From Pristionchus mayeri (lineage: Eukaryota; Nematoda; Chromadorea; Rhabditida; Neodiplogasteridae), in NCBI GenBank assembly GCA_036245805.1, contig BTRK01000001.1:8184001-8248000 (forward strand): 64,000 bases of DNA, read 5' to 3'. The position numbers and the translations under genes were made by a program. Positions 20,966 through 31,710 of this stretch are shown piece after piece (positions within the stretch are counted from its first letter, which is position 1; each line of letters opens with the position of its first letter). The notes below the pieces were generated by a model. That model was not told where the DNA came from, ran no database searches, and worked only from the letters and a program-made list of their open reading frames with translations.

Positions 20966-22431
20966 TTTTCAATTCAATTCAATTCTTTATCCGCCAGGTT
21001 AAGTATATGGGAAATGCGATAGTCTTCGGCAGGTTGTGGTGGATGTGGTTGTACGCAGGGGTCACCTCGAATTTAACGCCCCAGGGTCGCTAGCGGCGTT
21101 GATTCGAGGGATAAAATATATAGAGGATCTTGAGAATATCTTGAAGATTGTGGGGTTGAAGGGGGCTTTGGTGGGGGCAGCAGGTTGGGTTCAACTCGCA
21201 AGAGTGAATCGGAAGTTAAAGATATGGATGGTAATGAGAGAAAGTGGTAACGTAAATGTTTAGGCGAGCTTGTTACGATTTCATTAGAGAACACGTTCCA
21301 TCTGTCGATCGAACTAGTCACGAAACTTGAGTGAGACTTAGGACACGCGAAATGCAAGGAAACACGCAAAGAATGTGCTCTACGCAGATTACGAGTGAGC
21401 GGGGAGATTGTATATAGAGAATCGTAAGAGTGATCGTAAGAGTAAAAACCATGGATAGACTTGTGAAGAAATAGGAGATCAGAGAGGAACCTTCTGTGCT
21501 CAAGAGTTTGCAATGAAAGAAGGGAAATTCGCTGTAAGTAGCATGTGTATGGAATATTACAAGGAGCAAAGAGACGACTAGTAAAGTTACGTTGAACACT
21601 TTCTATCGAATTTGCAAGAGTAACTGTAGTTGGAGACCATACTACTGAGCAGTATTCTAGTAATGGTCGGACGAAAGTTACAAAGCGCGGTTATACAAGC
21701 AATGATCTGTGGAATAGAAGCATTTAAGCATAATGTTTCCTTGTGCTCTAGCCTTTGAAATAATTTTTGTGACATGATCATTAAACTTGAGATGGCTGCA
21801 CAAGTACACCGAGGTCTTTCATAGAAGGGGAAACGGAAAGGGGCATTCCATTGATGAAATATTGGGTACGAGGGGACAGGGAACCATAGTTAACAACAGT
21901 ACATTTAGTTTCGTTAAGAGATAGATTCCATTCAAGAGACCAGGCAAAAACTAAGTCAATTGCAGATTGAAGGAGATGAGAGTGAAGAGGCACCCTAGCA
22001 TAGATCATAAGATCATCTGCATAAACACCATAGTTAATTTCGGGAGGAAGTATACTGGCAAGGTCATTAATAAATAGAATAAATAGAAGAGGTCCAATGC
22101 ATGAACCTTGAGGCACGCCCGAAGTGATCATTGTTGGAGTTGATATGCAATTATCGATAATAACGCATTGAGATCTGTTCGATAGATAGTTTTCTATCCA
22201 TGAAACTACATGCGCAGAGAAGCCAAGATTAGTAAGTTTAAACAGCAAAAGGCGGTGATCAATGCTATCAAACGCTTTTCTGAAGTCAAAATAAATAGTA
22301 TCGAATGATGATTTTTGAGAAAGAAAATGAATATAATGTGAATGAGTCTGAACAAGCTGGGCACTTGTAGAGCGATTTAGGTGGAAGCCGGCTTGGTGAG
22401 GGTCAAGGATATTATTCGCCTTGAGGTACAC
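20966..22431 (-). pseudogene. Second LINE reverse transcriptase, 5'-truncated and decayed
   Basis: Minus-strand relic of the same Jockey/CR1-like group as the LINE at 5217. From 22431 down: NNILDPHQAGFHLNRSTSAQ, KAFDSIDHRLLLFKL, SGVPQGSCIGPLLFILFIND, YADD (about 22020), SLNETKCTVVNYGSLSP and DLGVLV. Frame breaks near 21781 and 21590 lead to the thumb and C-terminal part (21513-21073). The 3' end is a (TTGAA)n-like tail at about 20966-20985 (GAATTGAATTGAATTG on the minus strand). The palm is intact for 216 codons but the element begins inside the fingers, so it is a dead insertion truncated 5', ending about 20 bp before an RGL exon. Confidence 0.9.
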
Positions 22432-23089
22432 CCGAGGTCTGAACTTCAGACAATTCGATGTTTCAATGGGGAATTGTGTGCAGATTGCAGAGCAGCTGAC
22501 CTACTGGGATGCGGTGAGCGATTATCGATTTTTTATGGACTCCAGGTGAGACTTATTTTCTGAAAAATTGTTTTGTTCGAAAGCCGTACCGATGTCATAG
22601 TAATTTTCTTTTTTTTCAAATTCTCAATTGTACTGGTGAACTTATGTCTCACTGATTTATTAAGTTTAGTGTATTTGGTTGTCCAACAATGATCGATCAT
22701 CTTTTAGTGATATATATTCTACTCTCATAACTTCCTTTGCATACGCTCTTCAAAGAGGTCATCATGCATCAATGCCAGTCGAGTGTATGGAGTAGGAGAC
22801 ATAAGCTGGGAGCAGAGAGATACTACACAGTCAAGGAGACTATCGACCAGGTATACTGTAGGGAAGGATGGATACGGTAGAAAGGCAAAAAAATACGAGT
22901 GGGAAATGGCACAAACCCGATCAGAATATTTGTTTTTGTTTGAAGAGAAAAGCCCGCACCAATTGGTAATGCATTCGCTAGTCGTAGTTCATGTTAAACA
23001 TTAATTCAAAGGTCATCATTAATTCAAAGGTCATTTAAATTTACCAAAGCAATATTTTAGTATGGTACGATTAATTTGGCAATTTGCAG

Positions 23090-23191
23090 TTCAATGCTGT
23101 TTCTCAACGTGTGATGACCTCTGTGGTTCTTCCCGAGTGCAAGGCTGATTTCAGAGCAAAAGTGATCACAAAGTGTATCGAGATTGCAAAG
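23090..23191 (+). pseudogene. rgl-1: RGL CDC25 exon, FNAVSQRV
   Basis: Reads [20 protein letters not shown] then [14 protein letters not shown], between AATTTGCAG and GTACGG. It corresponds to the FNxVxxxV helix and the RA.VI.K.I.IA segment of the exchange domain. Both splice sites are intact. Confidence 0.88.
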
Positions 23192-23338
23192 GTACGGTGG
23201 GATTACGGTCGACTAAAGTAAAGCAGTCGTTTGCAAAATTATTGTAGTAAAATTGCAAGTGCTGTGGGAGGGAGATGTGCGGTAGGAGTATTCCTGGACT
23301 CGAATATTTAAAAAGGGAGTAATCCTTCCTTTCTTCAG

Positions 23339-23443
23339 GAACTTCGTGCGTTCAAGAACTTCTCCTCCCTCAAGGCCGTTATCTCCTCCCTCCTGAGTGA
23401 CCTAATCCATCGACTGAAGGCAACATGGACACTCGTACCACAG
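23339..23443 (+). pseudogene. rgl-1: RGL CDC25 exon, [10 protein letters not shown]
   Basis: Reads [20 protein letters not shown], then [15 protein letters not shown]. NFSSLxAIxSxLxSxxIxRLKxTW is the structural core of the CDC25 domain. The acceptor is TTCTTCAG; at the 3' end CCACAG is followed by CGAGC, not GT. Confidence 0.88.
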
Positions 23444-25119
23444 CGAGCTTTCTTTATTGTTTTTGAATGGCCTCGGAAAACAAATTGTCAACATGTCGAT
23501 GAATGAGCGGATATGGAAGTAGTGAAACAAAAATTTAGAAAGTTTTAGTTTTCATATTTTTTTAAATGTAAAACGTTTTAGATTTCGATTGAGTTATACG
23601 TTAATTATAAATAATCAAATCACGAAAATATATCATTCCTAATATTAAAATGATCTGTTTCCCCTCAAGAAATCTCTGGCGACCTTCCGTGAGTTGTCGG
23701 CCATCTTCGATTCGGATGATTCCGGTGAGATATTCGTTGCACTTTCGTAAGATGTAGTCTTTTGACGACCGTTCTCTCTATTATCTCAATTTCGAACTTT
23801 TTAATTGTCTTCAATTAAATATGTTTAATGTTGAGGCGACGAGAAGCGGATATTCGACCAGGAGGGAACTGCGAACAGCTCGCCCTTGAGGAGACCACAG
23901 TTGATACAGGTATGAATTGTTATTTAGGCAAATATCGTAATTGAAATTTGGAATGGTGTATTTGTGTTGTAATTTCTTGAATATTGAAATTTGGAATGTG
24001 TTGTATCGTTAATATGTAAGCTATCGGAAATTTGGGAATCAGTTTTTTGCTGCTATCCACCTTCGAAATTGCAAATTTTTAATTTAAAAAAATCATTTGA
24101 TTATAACCAGCTAGCTACAAAAATAACATCTCATATCCTATAAAATCGATGCCTTTACAGAACTGTCGTCGAACGAAGTCGGATGTGAATCTGGCAGAGT
24201 GCCAAGGGACTGTTCCCTACCTCGGCTCTTTCCTCACCGACCTCACCATGATCGATAATGCGACAACAGACTACACCGAAGTAGCGAGGTAGGGAGAGGT
24301 AGGGAGTGGGTGGATTACGGTAGAGGGAGGATGGGCGGGACTGCACTTGATTAGAGCTGTTGCTTTTAGAAGGGCTACAGCGCAACGATTAATGTAACCT
24401 AGAGGACTTGAAGATGAAGTATCTTTGAAACACTATTTCAACAAGTAGAAAGCAGTGATTTATTTCAGACGGTCTCATAAATTTCGAGAAACGCGAGATG
24501 GAATTTGAAGTGTTGGCGAAGCTAAGACTTCTTCAGTCTGCTGCAAGGGCCTACAGGTGAAAAATATGCGCTACAATTCCTTGAGTAAAAATATAGCCAT
24601 GTTGAAGCAGCGAAGTTGTAGGCAGATCCAGAAATATTTGCTTTAATTGTTCGGATGCATCTGATTTAGGGAATTTGAAGGATTTAATCTGTTATAGCTC
24701 AATCGTCAAAAAAGTACAACGAAATTCGATGTTTCCACGTTTATAATTTAATTTCAGAATGCCCCGAGACGCTGCTTTCTGTGGCTGGTTCCACTACCTG
24801 CCAACAATTTAAAATATTACCGAAACATAACTACTTCATTATTAATTTTGAAAATTTTAGAGCTGTTGTGTGAGTAGATGTAGTTTTTTCCAGAACAAAA
24901 TTAAAGGTGATCCGCTAATTGAGCGACATGTATGATAAAGGAGATAATGAAACGACGAGAACTATCTGGCGATTTTTCAAGGCTGCGATAGACAGCGTTT
25001 GGTGTAATTTTGTGCACAATTTCGCACATATTTTTTTAGTTGCATAGAACATTTTTTTTAGTTGGCTAGAAATCGAAGTATCAAATTTTTGCCCACTGAT
25101 TTCGTCTTGAAAGCAGCGT

Positions 25120-25610
25120 GAAACAATACATTAGCATGGAATTTCCCTTGATTAATTGTAGTACAAAAAAAGGAACACAAAGATGCCTGCAATCATTTCA
25201 TGTGTGGATCTATGTTAGATATCTCGCAGTGAAGGTGAAGACGTTCACAGATTCGGAAATTAAATTTTTCATGGGATATCGTGAAGTAATTGTGGAGAAT
25301 TTTCCTAGAAGAAGCCTTTCCTAGAATGATGTGGTGAGGGAGAAATGGAGAATCACCATCGTTCCCTCCTCATAAATGATGTATCACGATTGTGATTATT
25401 GCATTCAAGCTGGCATTTTGTGAGGAACAACGATGGCAAGAGAAGTGAATCATATAGTGCATGTTAATGCTATACGATATCCGTATTTCTCAGCATCTGC
25501 AACTAAAGCAGCATTCTCTCTGGCGTATGCAGCAAGTGGAGAGACACGGAGTAAACGAGCTGGTGAGGGTATCTACGCAATATTTCGGGGTGGAAATTGA
25601 GTGAGAAGAA
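25120..25610 (+). repeat. Dispersed repeat R1, copy
   Basis: Shares CAATCATTTCATGTGTGGAT..., TTCGGAAATTAAATTTTT and GAATGATG...GAGAAATGGAGAATCAC with copies at about 39600, 41600, 51550 and 54440. A frame reading CLQSFHVWIYVRY...KTFTDSEI is recognisably like the other copies. Confidence 0.6.
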
Positions 25611-26989
25611 GATATAATGAGATATATATTAATCGAGATATCGTTCTTTCTCAATGGTTGTTACAAAATCACAATTTGTCTGATCAGTGGGAAAGTGTTC
25701 GATTAATTGATTGTTCTCAGCCATTATCGATCAAGCGATTATACAGGATCTGTGCATGATCGACCAATACCACGTGATTACATCGACAAAAACATGTCTT
25801 AGAGTAGTATGGGTCATGTGAATGAGCGAAATATATGACAAAAAACTTGTCTTCAAGGAGCAGCTGGAAGTAACGGAAGATGGTCTCCGTATTGTGGGTT
25901 GAAGAAGATGTATGGTTTTAATGTTATTTTTAAATGCTCCACAATTGCGAAGAAAAATACAGCCTTGCAATAAAAATTGCGAAGCAAACTGTCCCGCGGT
26001 ATCGGAGCGCCACTTCTGTTATATATGATGAGACAGACATGAGAGCGCCAATAATTTGCTCATTCCCCTAAATTCGCTCGAAAAAAATCAAAACATGCAT
26101 TGTTTTTAATTTATGAACTTGACAATAACTGAACATCAATAAAAATGCTTGTTTTTACCGTGTATCCGTACCAATTGATGTATCGATTTAAAATATAGTA
26201 AAATGAAAAGCACCTTCCACTGACTTAAAAATAAAACTTAAAAATATTTACTTAAAAATATATCAATGAGGGCATACAATGATTCTATCAAAAACATGTA
26301 CAATTCATCGTCCTGACAGTAAAATCTGATCATCGAAATTCGAATATTTCAAAACTCTCTGTTTCCAGCGTTGGTAGAAAATCCGAACTTTTGTGGTTAA
26401 AGGAGGAGCAAATACAAAATTCGATATTTGAAGCTTTCACATGTACGATCTAGATCACCCCAACGCTAAGAAGTTCCGAAATTTTCTCGTTGATATCTCC
26501 ATTACGAATAGAGCTATCGGTAGTTGGCTGGGAGCAAAATCAGGGAAAGCTCAGGTAACGAGCGAGAGAGCACGCGACTTGAAGAGAGTTCTCCTCTAAT
26601 TGAAACATTTTTCAACCGGGCGCGCGTTTGCCTTTACTCCCCCTTTAACTGTTAAAGCTACTCTTAATATTCGTCTGCGCTAGGTCAGGGGTTAACTCCA
26701 TTTTGAGAAAATGCATTCATTAACTGTCACCCAAAAGTCAACATTTTGACTATTTTGGCATTAATTCAACGATAATGAAAATATAATTTTTCTAGAAGTT
26801 GAAAAGGCATGAGTTGAAATATTTTAACGCATTATGTTGCAGCATAGTGTACAATACTAGTGGGCAACTATGTCCATATCAGCAGGATAGTGTTCCAGGA
26901 AAATTTTATAAATAATTATTGCAAAAATGCCGCCAAAATCACGGATCGCACACCGCGACTCACCCAACGCTAGAACTTACGGCAGGGAT

Positions 26990-27300
26990 ATGGCATCGAC
27001 GTTTTGAATTGACTAAACAACGAAATCATAAATCTGACACAATATCTGACACAGCGCCACTGTGTACGGTAGGTTTCTGTTACTGTAGGATTTCAGTATT
27101 GATGTTTTACATTCATCATCAGACGAAATCGTGAATCTGACCCAGCGTCTGACCTACGGCTACGGGTTACGGTAGCTTACGGTTACTGTAGTAGTACGGT
27201 ATTGACGTTTTGGTTCGATCTCCCGATTAAATCATGAGTCTGACACAACATCTGCTCCAACGCCACTTCCAGGTTACGGTAGACGGACGGACAACCGTAC
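26990..27300 (+). repeat. Diverged tandem repeat, unit about 105 bp, three copies
   Basis: Units begin near 26990, 27096 and 27199. Each reads AT(C/T)GA(C/T)GTTTT, then GAAATC(A/G)T(A/G)AATCTGAC or a close variant, then a CT- or CC-rich stretch ending in TACGGTAG. Confidence 0.7.
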
Positions 27301-28206
27301 ACCATATTTGTGGTCGTAAAATTTTTTCTTCTGGAAATTTCTGAATTCTTTTTAGTGTAATGACCTTGTAGTTCGATTGCACAGAAACTATCAAAATCTC
27401 ATTCGAAATGAACGAGCCAGTCAAAAAAGCTTTCAGTTTATGGTAAGGTATGCAACAAGCGCACGTATTTCTGAATAATCCTCGAAGCAGGAATTATTAT
27501 CATTTGTGAAGTGTTACCTTGGCCACGGTTGGATTCAACGGTGTGTAAATCGTGCAATATTGAGGTTTGAACGGCCATAGACCTATTTTTAGAAAGAACT
27601 GCCTATGGGCTTCACAGTTCACTAATTAAGAATGAACGGCTATTTTTCCCTCAAAATACAATTTTTTTTAGAGAAGAGCAAACATTTCACATTTGACAAA
27701 ACTTCATTTTCCAGTATGCCCAAAAATCATTATGCGTTTCGAACATATGCGTACATTGGATAAGTCGACCCCTAATATATTATATATATATGCCATCGAG
27801 CTAGCTTAAGATCTTTCACGAAAAGGATTTTATCGGGGTTCAAAACCCACGATCCAAATCTAACATTACTTTCTCACCAACCTAATATCATATCATGGAA
27901 AATCGATGCATTTACAGAACTGTCGTCGAACGAAGTCCGTCGTGAATCTGGCAGAGTGCCAAGGGACTGTTACCTACCTCGGCTCATTCCTCACCGACCT
28001 CACCATGATCGATAATGCGACGGCTGACTATACCGAGGGTATGGTAGAGTAGGAATTACGGTAGAGTACGGTTGGGCGGGACTGTAATTGTTTAAATTGA
28101 AGTCATTTCAGTCAAAGATGCGGTACGACTGATACCACCTAGGCGATTTGTAGATGAAGAACCTTTGAAACACTACCTGAACAAGTGAAAGGAAAACGAT
28201 TTTCAG

Positions 28207-28284
28207 ACGGTCCCATCAATTTCGAGAAGCGCGAGCGGGAATTCGAAGTGTTGGCGAAGCTGAAACTGCTGCAATCTGCTACAG
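28207..28284 (+). pseudogene. rgl-1: RGL INFEKR exon with 10-nt deletion, copy B2
   Basis: Intact through PINFEKREREFEVLAKLKLL, then QSAT. The loss of ten bases just before the donor changes the exon's end phase, so it no longer joins in frame to MPRDAAFC at 28638. Acceptor and donor themselves are canonical. Confidence 0.85.
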
Positions 28285-28940
28285 GTGAGCTGGTGGTGCT
28301 GTTCTTTATTTTGTAAATGAGCTATGTGACACATCGAAATTATATCATGCGCAATTCTCGAGTAGATTAGGAAAGTGTGCTTCATCAATGTGTCTGGCAA
28401 AAGTGAAAATTGGATTTGTTGGTACCCTGTATGGTCCACAGCGAATTAGCTGTGCTACAATTTTTATTGGTAATAAGCATGTTGAAGCAGCGAAGTGGTA
28501 GGCAGGTGCCATGAATATTAGATTTAATTGTTCAGATGCACCTGATTGAGGGAATTTAAAGGAGGTAATCTGTTATAGCTCAATCGTAAAAGAGTACAAA
28601 TAAATTCGAAGTTTCCATTTTTATAATTAAACTTCAGGATGCCCCGGGACGCTGCTTTCTGTGCCTGGTTCCACTACCTGCCGACGATGAGTGACAAGGA
28701 ATGGTAAGGAATAGTTAACGAATTAATTTATTTTTTTAAAACTAATTAATTATATTATTAACTAATTAATGAATTAGGTTATTAAATAGATGTTGCAATG
28801 ATGACAGCGTAATGATTTCAATAACAATATTACCGAAACATAGCTACTTCATTATTTATTATGTGAATTCTAGAACTATTGTGTGAAGGATATCGTCTTT
28901 TCCAGAATGAAAATCAAGATGATTACTTTATCCTTTGCAG

Positions 28941-29089
28941 CTACACTCGATCGGGCGAGGTTGAGCGACTGCCTCAGACTACTCCTCAGCCTGGCGCAAC
29001 TGCAGCAGGGGGCGTGGCCAAGAGTTCGACCATCGGTCGAATCTTCCCTCTGTCGTCCAGAGGATCGGGAGGAGCCGGAGGAGGAGCAG
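28941..29089 (+). pseudogene. rgl-1: RGL linker exon, copy B2 (open)
   Basis: Reads YTRSGEVERLPQTTPQPGAT, then AAGGVAKSSTIGRIFPLSSR and a Gly-rich end. The donor GTACGGTAG is the commonest form in this gene family. Confidence 0.8.
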
Positions 29090-29394
29090 GTACGGTAGGG
29101 AGATGCTGTAAACGCAATGTTGAGTGAGGACACTGTAGGTGTACAGTATAGATTAACGATTAGAAATAAAAATAAGAAATATAAATAAGTGAATATAAAT
29201 AAGTGAAATAGAAATAAGAAATATAAATAATTAGAAATTAAAAATATAGTAGAATATGATGTAACAACTTTGTAGTAAATCAACCACTGCACTCGATCAC
29301 TGATGGAGAATATTTCTGTACTAGGCACAATCATGGAACACAAAATGATGGTTGGATTATGTGGTAACTTTGTATGTTGATGTATTTCTGCCGT

Positions 29395-29682
29395 TTAAAG
29401 AAGGAGTAACACGAAAAATTAGTTCAATTAGCCACTATATGTATGTAATAGAAGCGAGCAGCCCGATAATGAATCACGTTATCCGAATTTTCACAGACAG
29501 CTCTGAGGCTATTTACATACGCGCAAAGTTCATTGACAGCGCAGGATAGTTCGTTTATGTTTCACTTGCTCTTCATATTTTTTGCTTCGTTCTTAGGGTA
29601 ATTTGGCTACAGTTTCCCATTGCGAAAGCAATATCTTCGTGGTGGGACTCCCTAGCATCCATTCGTGTTATCCCTTCTTTAA
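29395..29682 (+). mobile_element. MITE related to M1 but with different ends
   Basis: The ends are TTAAAGAAGGAGTAACACGA and its complement, while the interior (CTCTGAGGCTATTTACATAC, GCTACAGTTTCCCATTGCG, GTGGTGGGACTCCCTA) is that of family M1. TTAA lies at both edges. It sits in an RGL intron; array A's intron (3888-4116) lacks it. Either the ends were swapped or the two share an old ancestor. Confidence 0.8.
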
Positions 29683-30013
29683 CTTTCAAACGATTCAATA
29701 TTTTGGTTTTGCATATCTGCTCAACTAAAAAATAAAATATCATAATCTTACAGCCGCGAATGGAGTAGGAGGCGATTCTCCGACCCTCGCTCGTGCCCTT
29801 CCCGGTCAGACGAGCAGGGACAGTGGGATACACTCGGATGAGGCTGACGGAGTGAATGGTCAGCTAGTTACTGATTATTTAATATTATTAATTTTAGTTT
29901 TTTTCTCAATATTGAGAACCTTTCGTCAAAGACGACATTCTTTTGCGCATTTGTACTATACTTCCTCTGCTTGAAATGACTGTCTCAACCACTTTGAGTT
30001 CTCTCCTGTCCAG

Positions 30014-30118
30014 GTTGCCCCTCCCTCCGTGGTCAATCGCTCACCGCTCCCTCCACTCCAATCAATTCAGTGTCGCGGAAGGGAGGAAGGAGCACGTTCT
30101 ACCACAGTGGACGAGCCG
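30014..30118 (+). pseudogene. rgl-1: RGL linker exon (Pro/Ser-rich), copy B2
   Basis: Open between CTGTCCAG and GTGAGA; nearly identical to 7415-7519 of array A at DNA level. Confidence 0.78.
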
Positions 30119-30627
30119 GTGAGAGGGGGGAAAGAGGAAAAGCTGCGGAATAAAATATAAGTTATGATTGAAATTAATTTGAATCATGTGATTTTGCGTT
30201 GCAAGAGGCGACTATGATCTGGTTAAATGCAGTACTTGCAATAACTCTGGGTAGCATATTGTAATCAAAATATTGCCAAAACGATGCCAGAAAATTCTCA
30301 TTGAAACCGCCATAGTATCTAATATTCCGAAATAGTGATCGTTTTCAAGAATAGATGGGCTTACTCGAATTGTATGAGTAAAACATTTTAAAAATACATT
30401 ATGTTTGAAAAAAAGTCAACCCTCGGATCGTGCTGCAAAAATAAATTATGAACTGGATCGCCGCTTTGCGATTGTTCCTCGCTCACTAAAATGTAAAACT
30501 ATCGATTCGAGGCTAGTTTCGTATTCCTCGTCTGATCTTTGATCTCTGAACTAACTAACGATTCAGTCGTTGTGCGAGGGATATGTCATAATCCTCTTCT
30601 GGTGGTTGATCTCTGATATCTCTCCAG

Positions 30628-30734
30628 GCACTTCCTCCTCCGATTTCCACAATCTGTCTGGTCTTCCTCCTCCCCATCAGAGAACGCAGTCGGGTGACAG
30701 CTCAGCCTCCACCCCCACCCACCACCACTCGGAG
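30628..30734 (+). pseudogene. rgl-1: RGL linker exon, uninterrupted copy
   Basis: Reads GTSSSDFHNLSGLPPPHQRT, then QSGDSSASTPTHHHSE, between TCTCCAG and GTATGT. It is the intact counterpart of the exon split at 8093 and so defines that insertion. Confidence 0.82.
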
Positions 30735-31710
30735 GTATGTAGACATATCATCATGATGACCTTGCATGTTACGAGTGGCGTGGGCTGTGTTTGTATAAGT
30801 TTATTTACAACTTGCTTATCTCGCCTTTTTAACAAATAACTGATGCTAAATTGCTTGAAACAAGCTAAAAATTGTTTTGATTTACCAACCTTGTGATTTG
30901 AAATGCCTGGACATATTTTGTAAATTGTCTATTCGCCAATTTCACCTCGGCTAATTGTTCTAATCTTCTTTTCAATAGCTATCATGCTTCCTTGGGTCTC
31001 TTCTTTTCCCTCTCTGCTCTTCTCCTCTCGCTTCATTCCAGCCCTTCTCCGTCTCTCTTCCTTCCAAAGGCAGTCAACGACTGAAGATACTCAATGATAT
31101 ACTCAATCAGGTGCTTTGTAGTTTGTAGTATGTGCTTTGGTCTTTGATATACGTGTTTTTTGCTAAGAGTTGAAGAGAATGCGGCATGGCTTGGTTGCAT
31201 ATTATAAAGCATACGGAATATTAATCATACTGTTGACATGATATATGGATAGCCTCGTAAAAATAACTCGCTTGATTGGCGAGATTGGAGTCAGAATGAA
31301 GAAGTTTTTTCCTTGCAAATCCATCCCTAATAATTAGTACACTGAATAATGAGAATCAGTTGTAACCATTCTAATAACAACCAATCTTAGTCTTCTTCCT
31401 CGTCCTCTTCTTCCCCTCGGTCTTCGATGTCTTCTGCAGCCCATCCGACCAATGGAGCAGCAGGGGCAGCAGGAGGAGGAGAAACAGCAACTTCAGATTA
31501 GCTAGGTGAGAGTTGTTTTTTTTCTCTTTAAGGGCGATAAGCATCAGTGATTGAGAATTCTGGTAAACCAGCAAATAAGTCACGACAGTCCAGCGATAAT
31601 TCTCCTGGAAGAATTTTTGTTTTTTTCTCGACATCATCCGACACTCCATTGTTGAACATGAATATCCATGGTCGAATAAGCTGCTCAAAAGTTCGAATCC
31701 GCAGGGTAAT

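Larger units (their letters stand above)
22450..24812 (+). pseudogene. rgl-1: RGL/RalGDS-like CDC25 (RasGEF) block B1
   Basis: The only copy here with the CDC25 core exons: 22450-22513 (QIAEQLTYWDA), about 22745-22850 (LFKEVIMHQCQSSVWSRRHK...YYTVKETIDQ), 23090-23191 ([20 protein letters not shown]...[11 protein letters not shown]), 23339-23443 ([20 protein letters not shown]...LKATW), 23670-23724 (KSLATFRELSAIFDSDDSG), 23836-23909 (GDEKRIFDQEGTANSSPLRR), 24161-24280 ([19 protein letters not shown]), 24469-24556 (LINFEKREMEFEVLAKLRLL) and 24758-24812 (MPRDAAFCGWFHYLPTI, TAA). AEQLTYxDAELF and NFSSLxAxxSxL are diagnostic for Ras-family exchange factors, so Ral is the likely substrate. Lesions: the second exon's acceptor reads GCATAC where CAG is expected, the fourth exon lacks a GT donor, and the last exon stops in PTI. 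No REM domain was found upstream; the LINE at 20966-22431 abuts the 5' edge. Confidence 0.88.
24813..27917. other. Spacer between RGL blocks B1 and B2, with repeats
   Basis: 24813-24905 still resembles the intron that follows in B2 (ACATAACTACTTCATTAT, TTTTCCAGAA), then the copy stops; the linker exon expected next is missing. 25120-25610 is a dispersed-repeat R1 copy. 26990-27300 is a diverged tandem repeat. No gene is supported between 25610 and 26990. B2 resumes near 27880. Confidence 0.6.
27918..31505 (+). pseudogene. rgl-1: RGL/RalGDS-like exon block B2
   Basis: Second copy of late exons in array B: 27918-28038 ([19 protein letters not shown]), 28207-28284 (PINFEKREREFEVLAKLKLL), 28638-28703 (MPRDAAFCAWFHYLPTMSDK), 28941-29089 (YTRSGEVERLPQTTPQPGAT), 29754-29858 (NGVGGDSPTLARALPGQTSR), 30014-30118 (PPSVVNRSPLPPLQSIQC), 30628-30734 (SSSDFHNLSGLPPPHQRTQS) and 31391-31505 (SSSSSSSPRSSMSSAAHPTN, then TAG at 31499). 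It is the best preserved copy: most splice sites are canonical and the linker exons are open. Lesions: a 10-nt deletion at the end of the INFEKR exon (TCTGCTACAG against TCTGCTGCAAGGGCCTACAG) that frameshifts the joint, and the stop in the last exon. No RA-domain exon follows; a large foldback starts at about 31711. Confidence 0.87.

Noticed and set aside
21318..21599. 93-codon hydrophobic minus-strand ORF
   Set aside because: Out-of-frame reading across the decayed LINE; the neighbouring frame carries the expected C-terminal LINE sequence.
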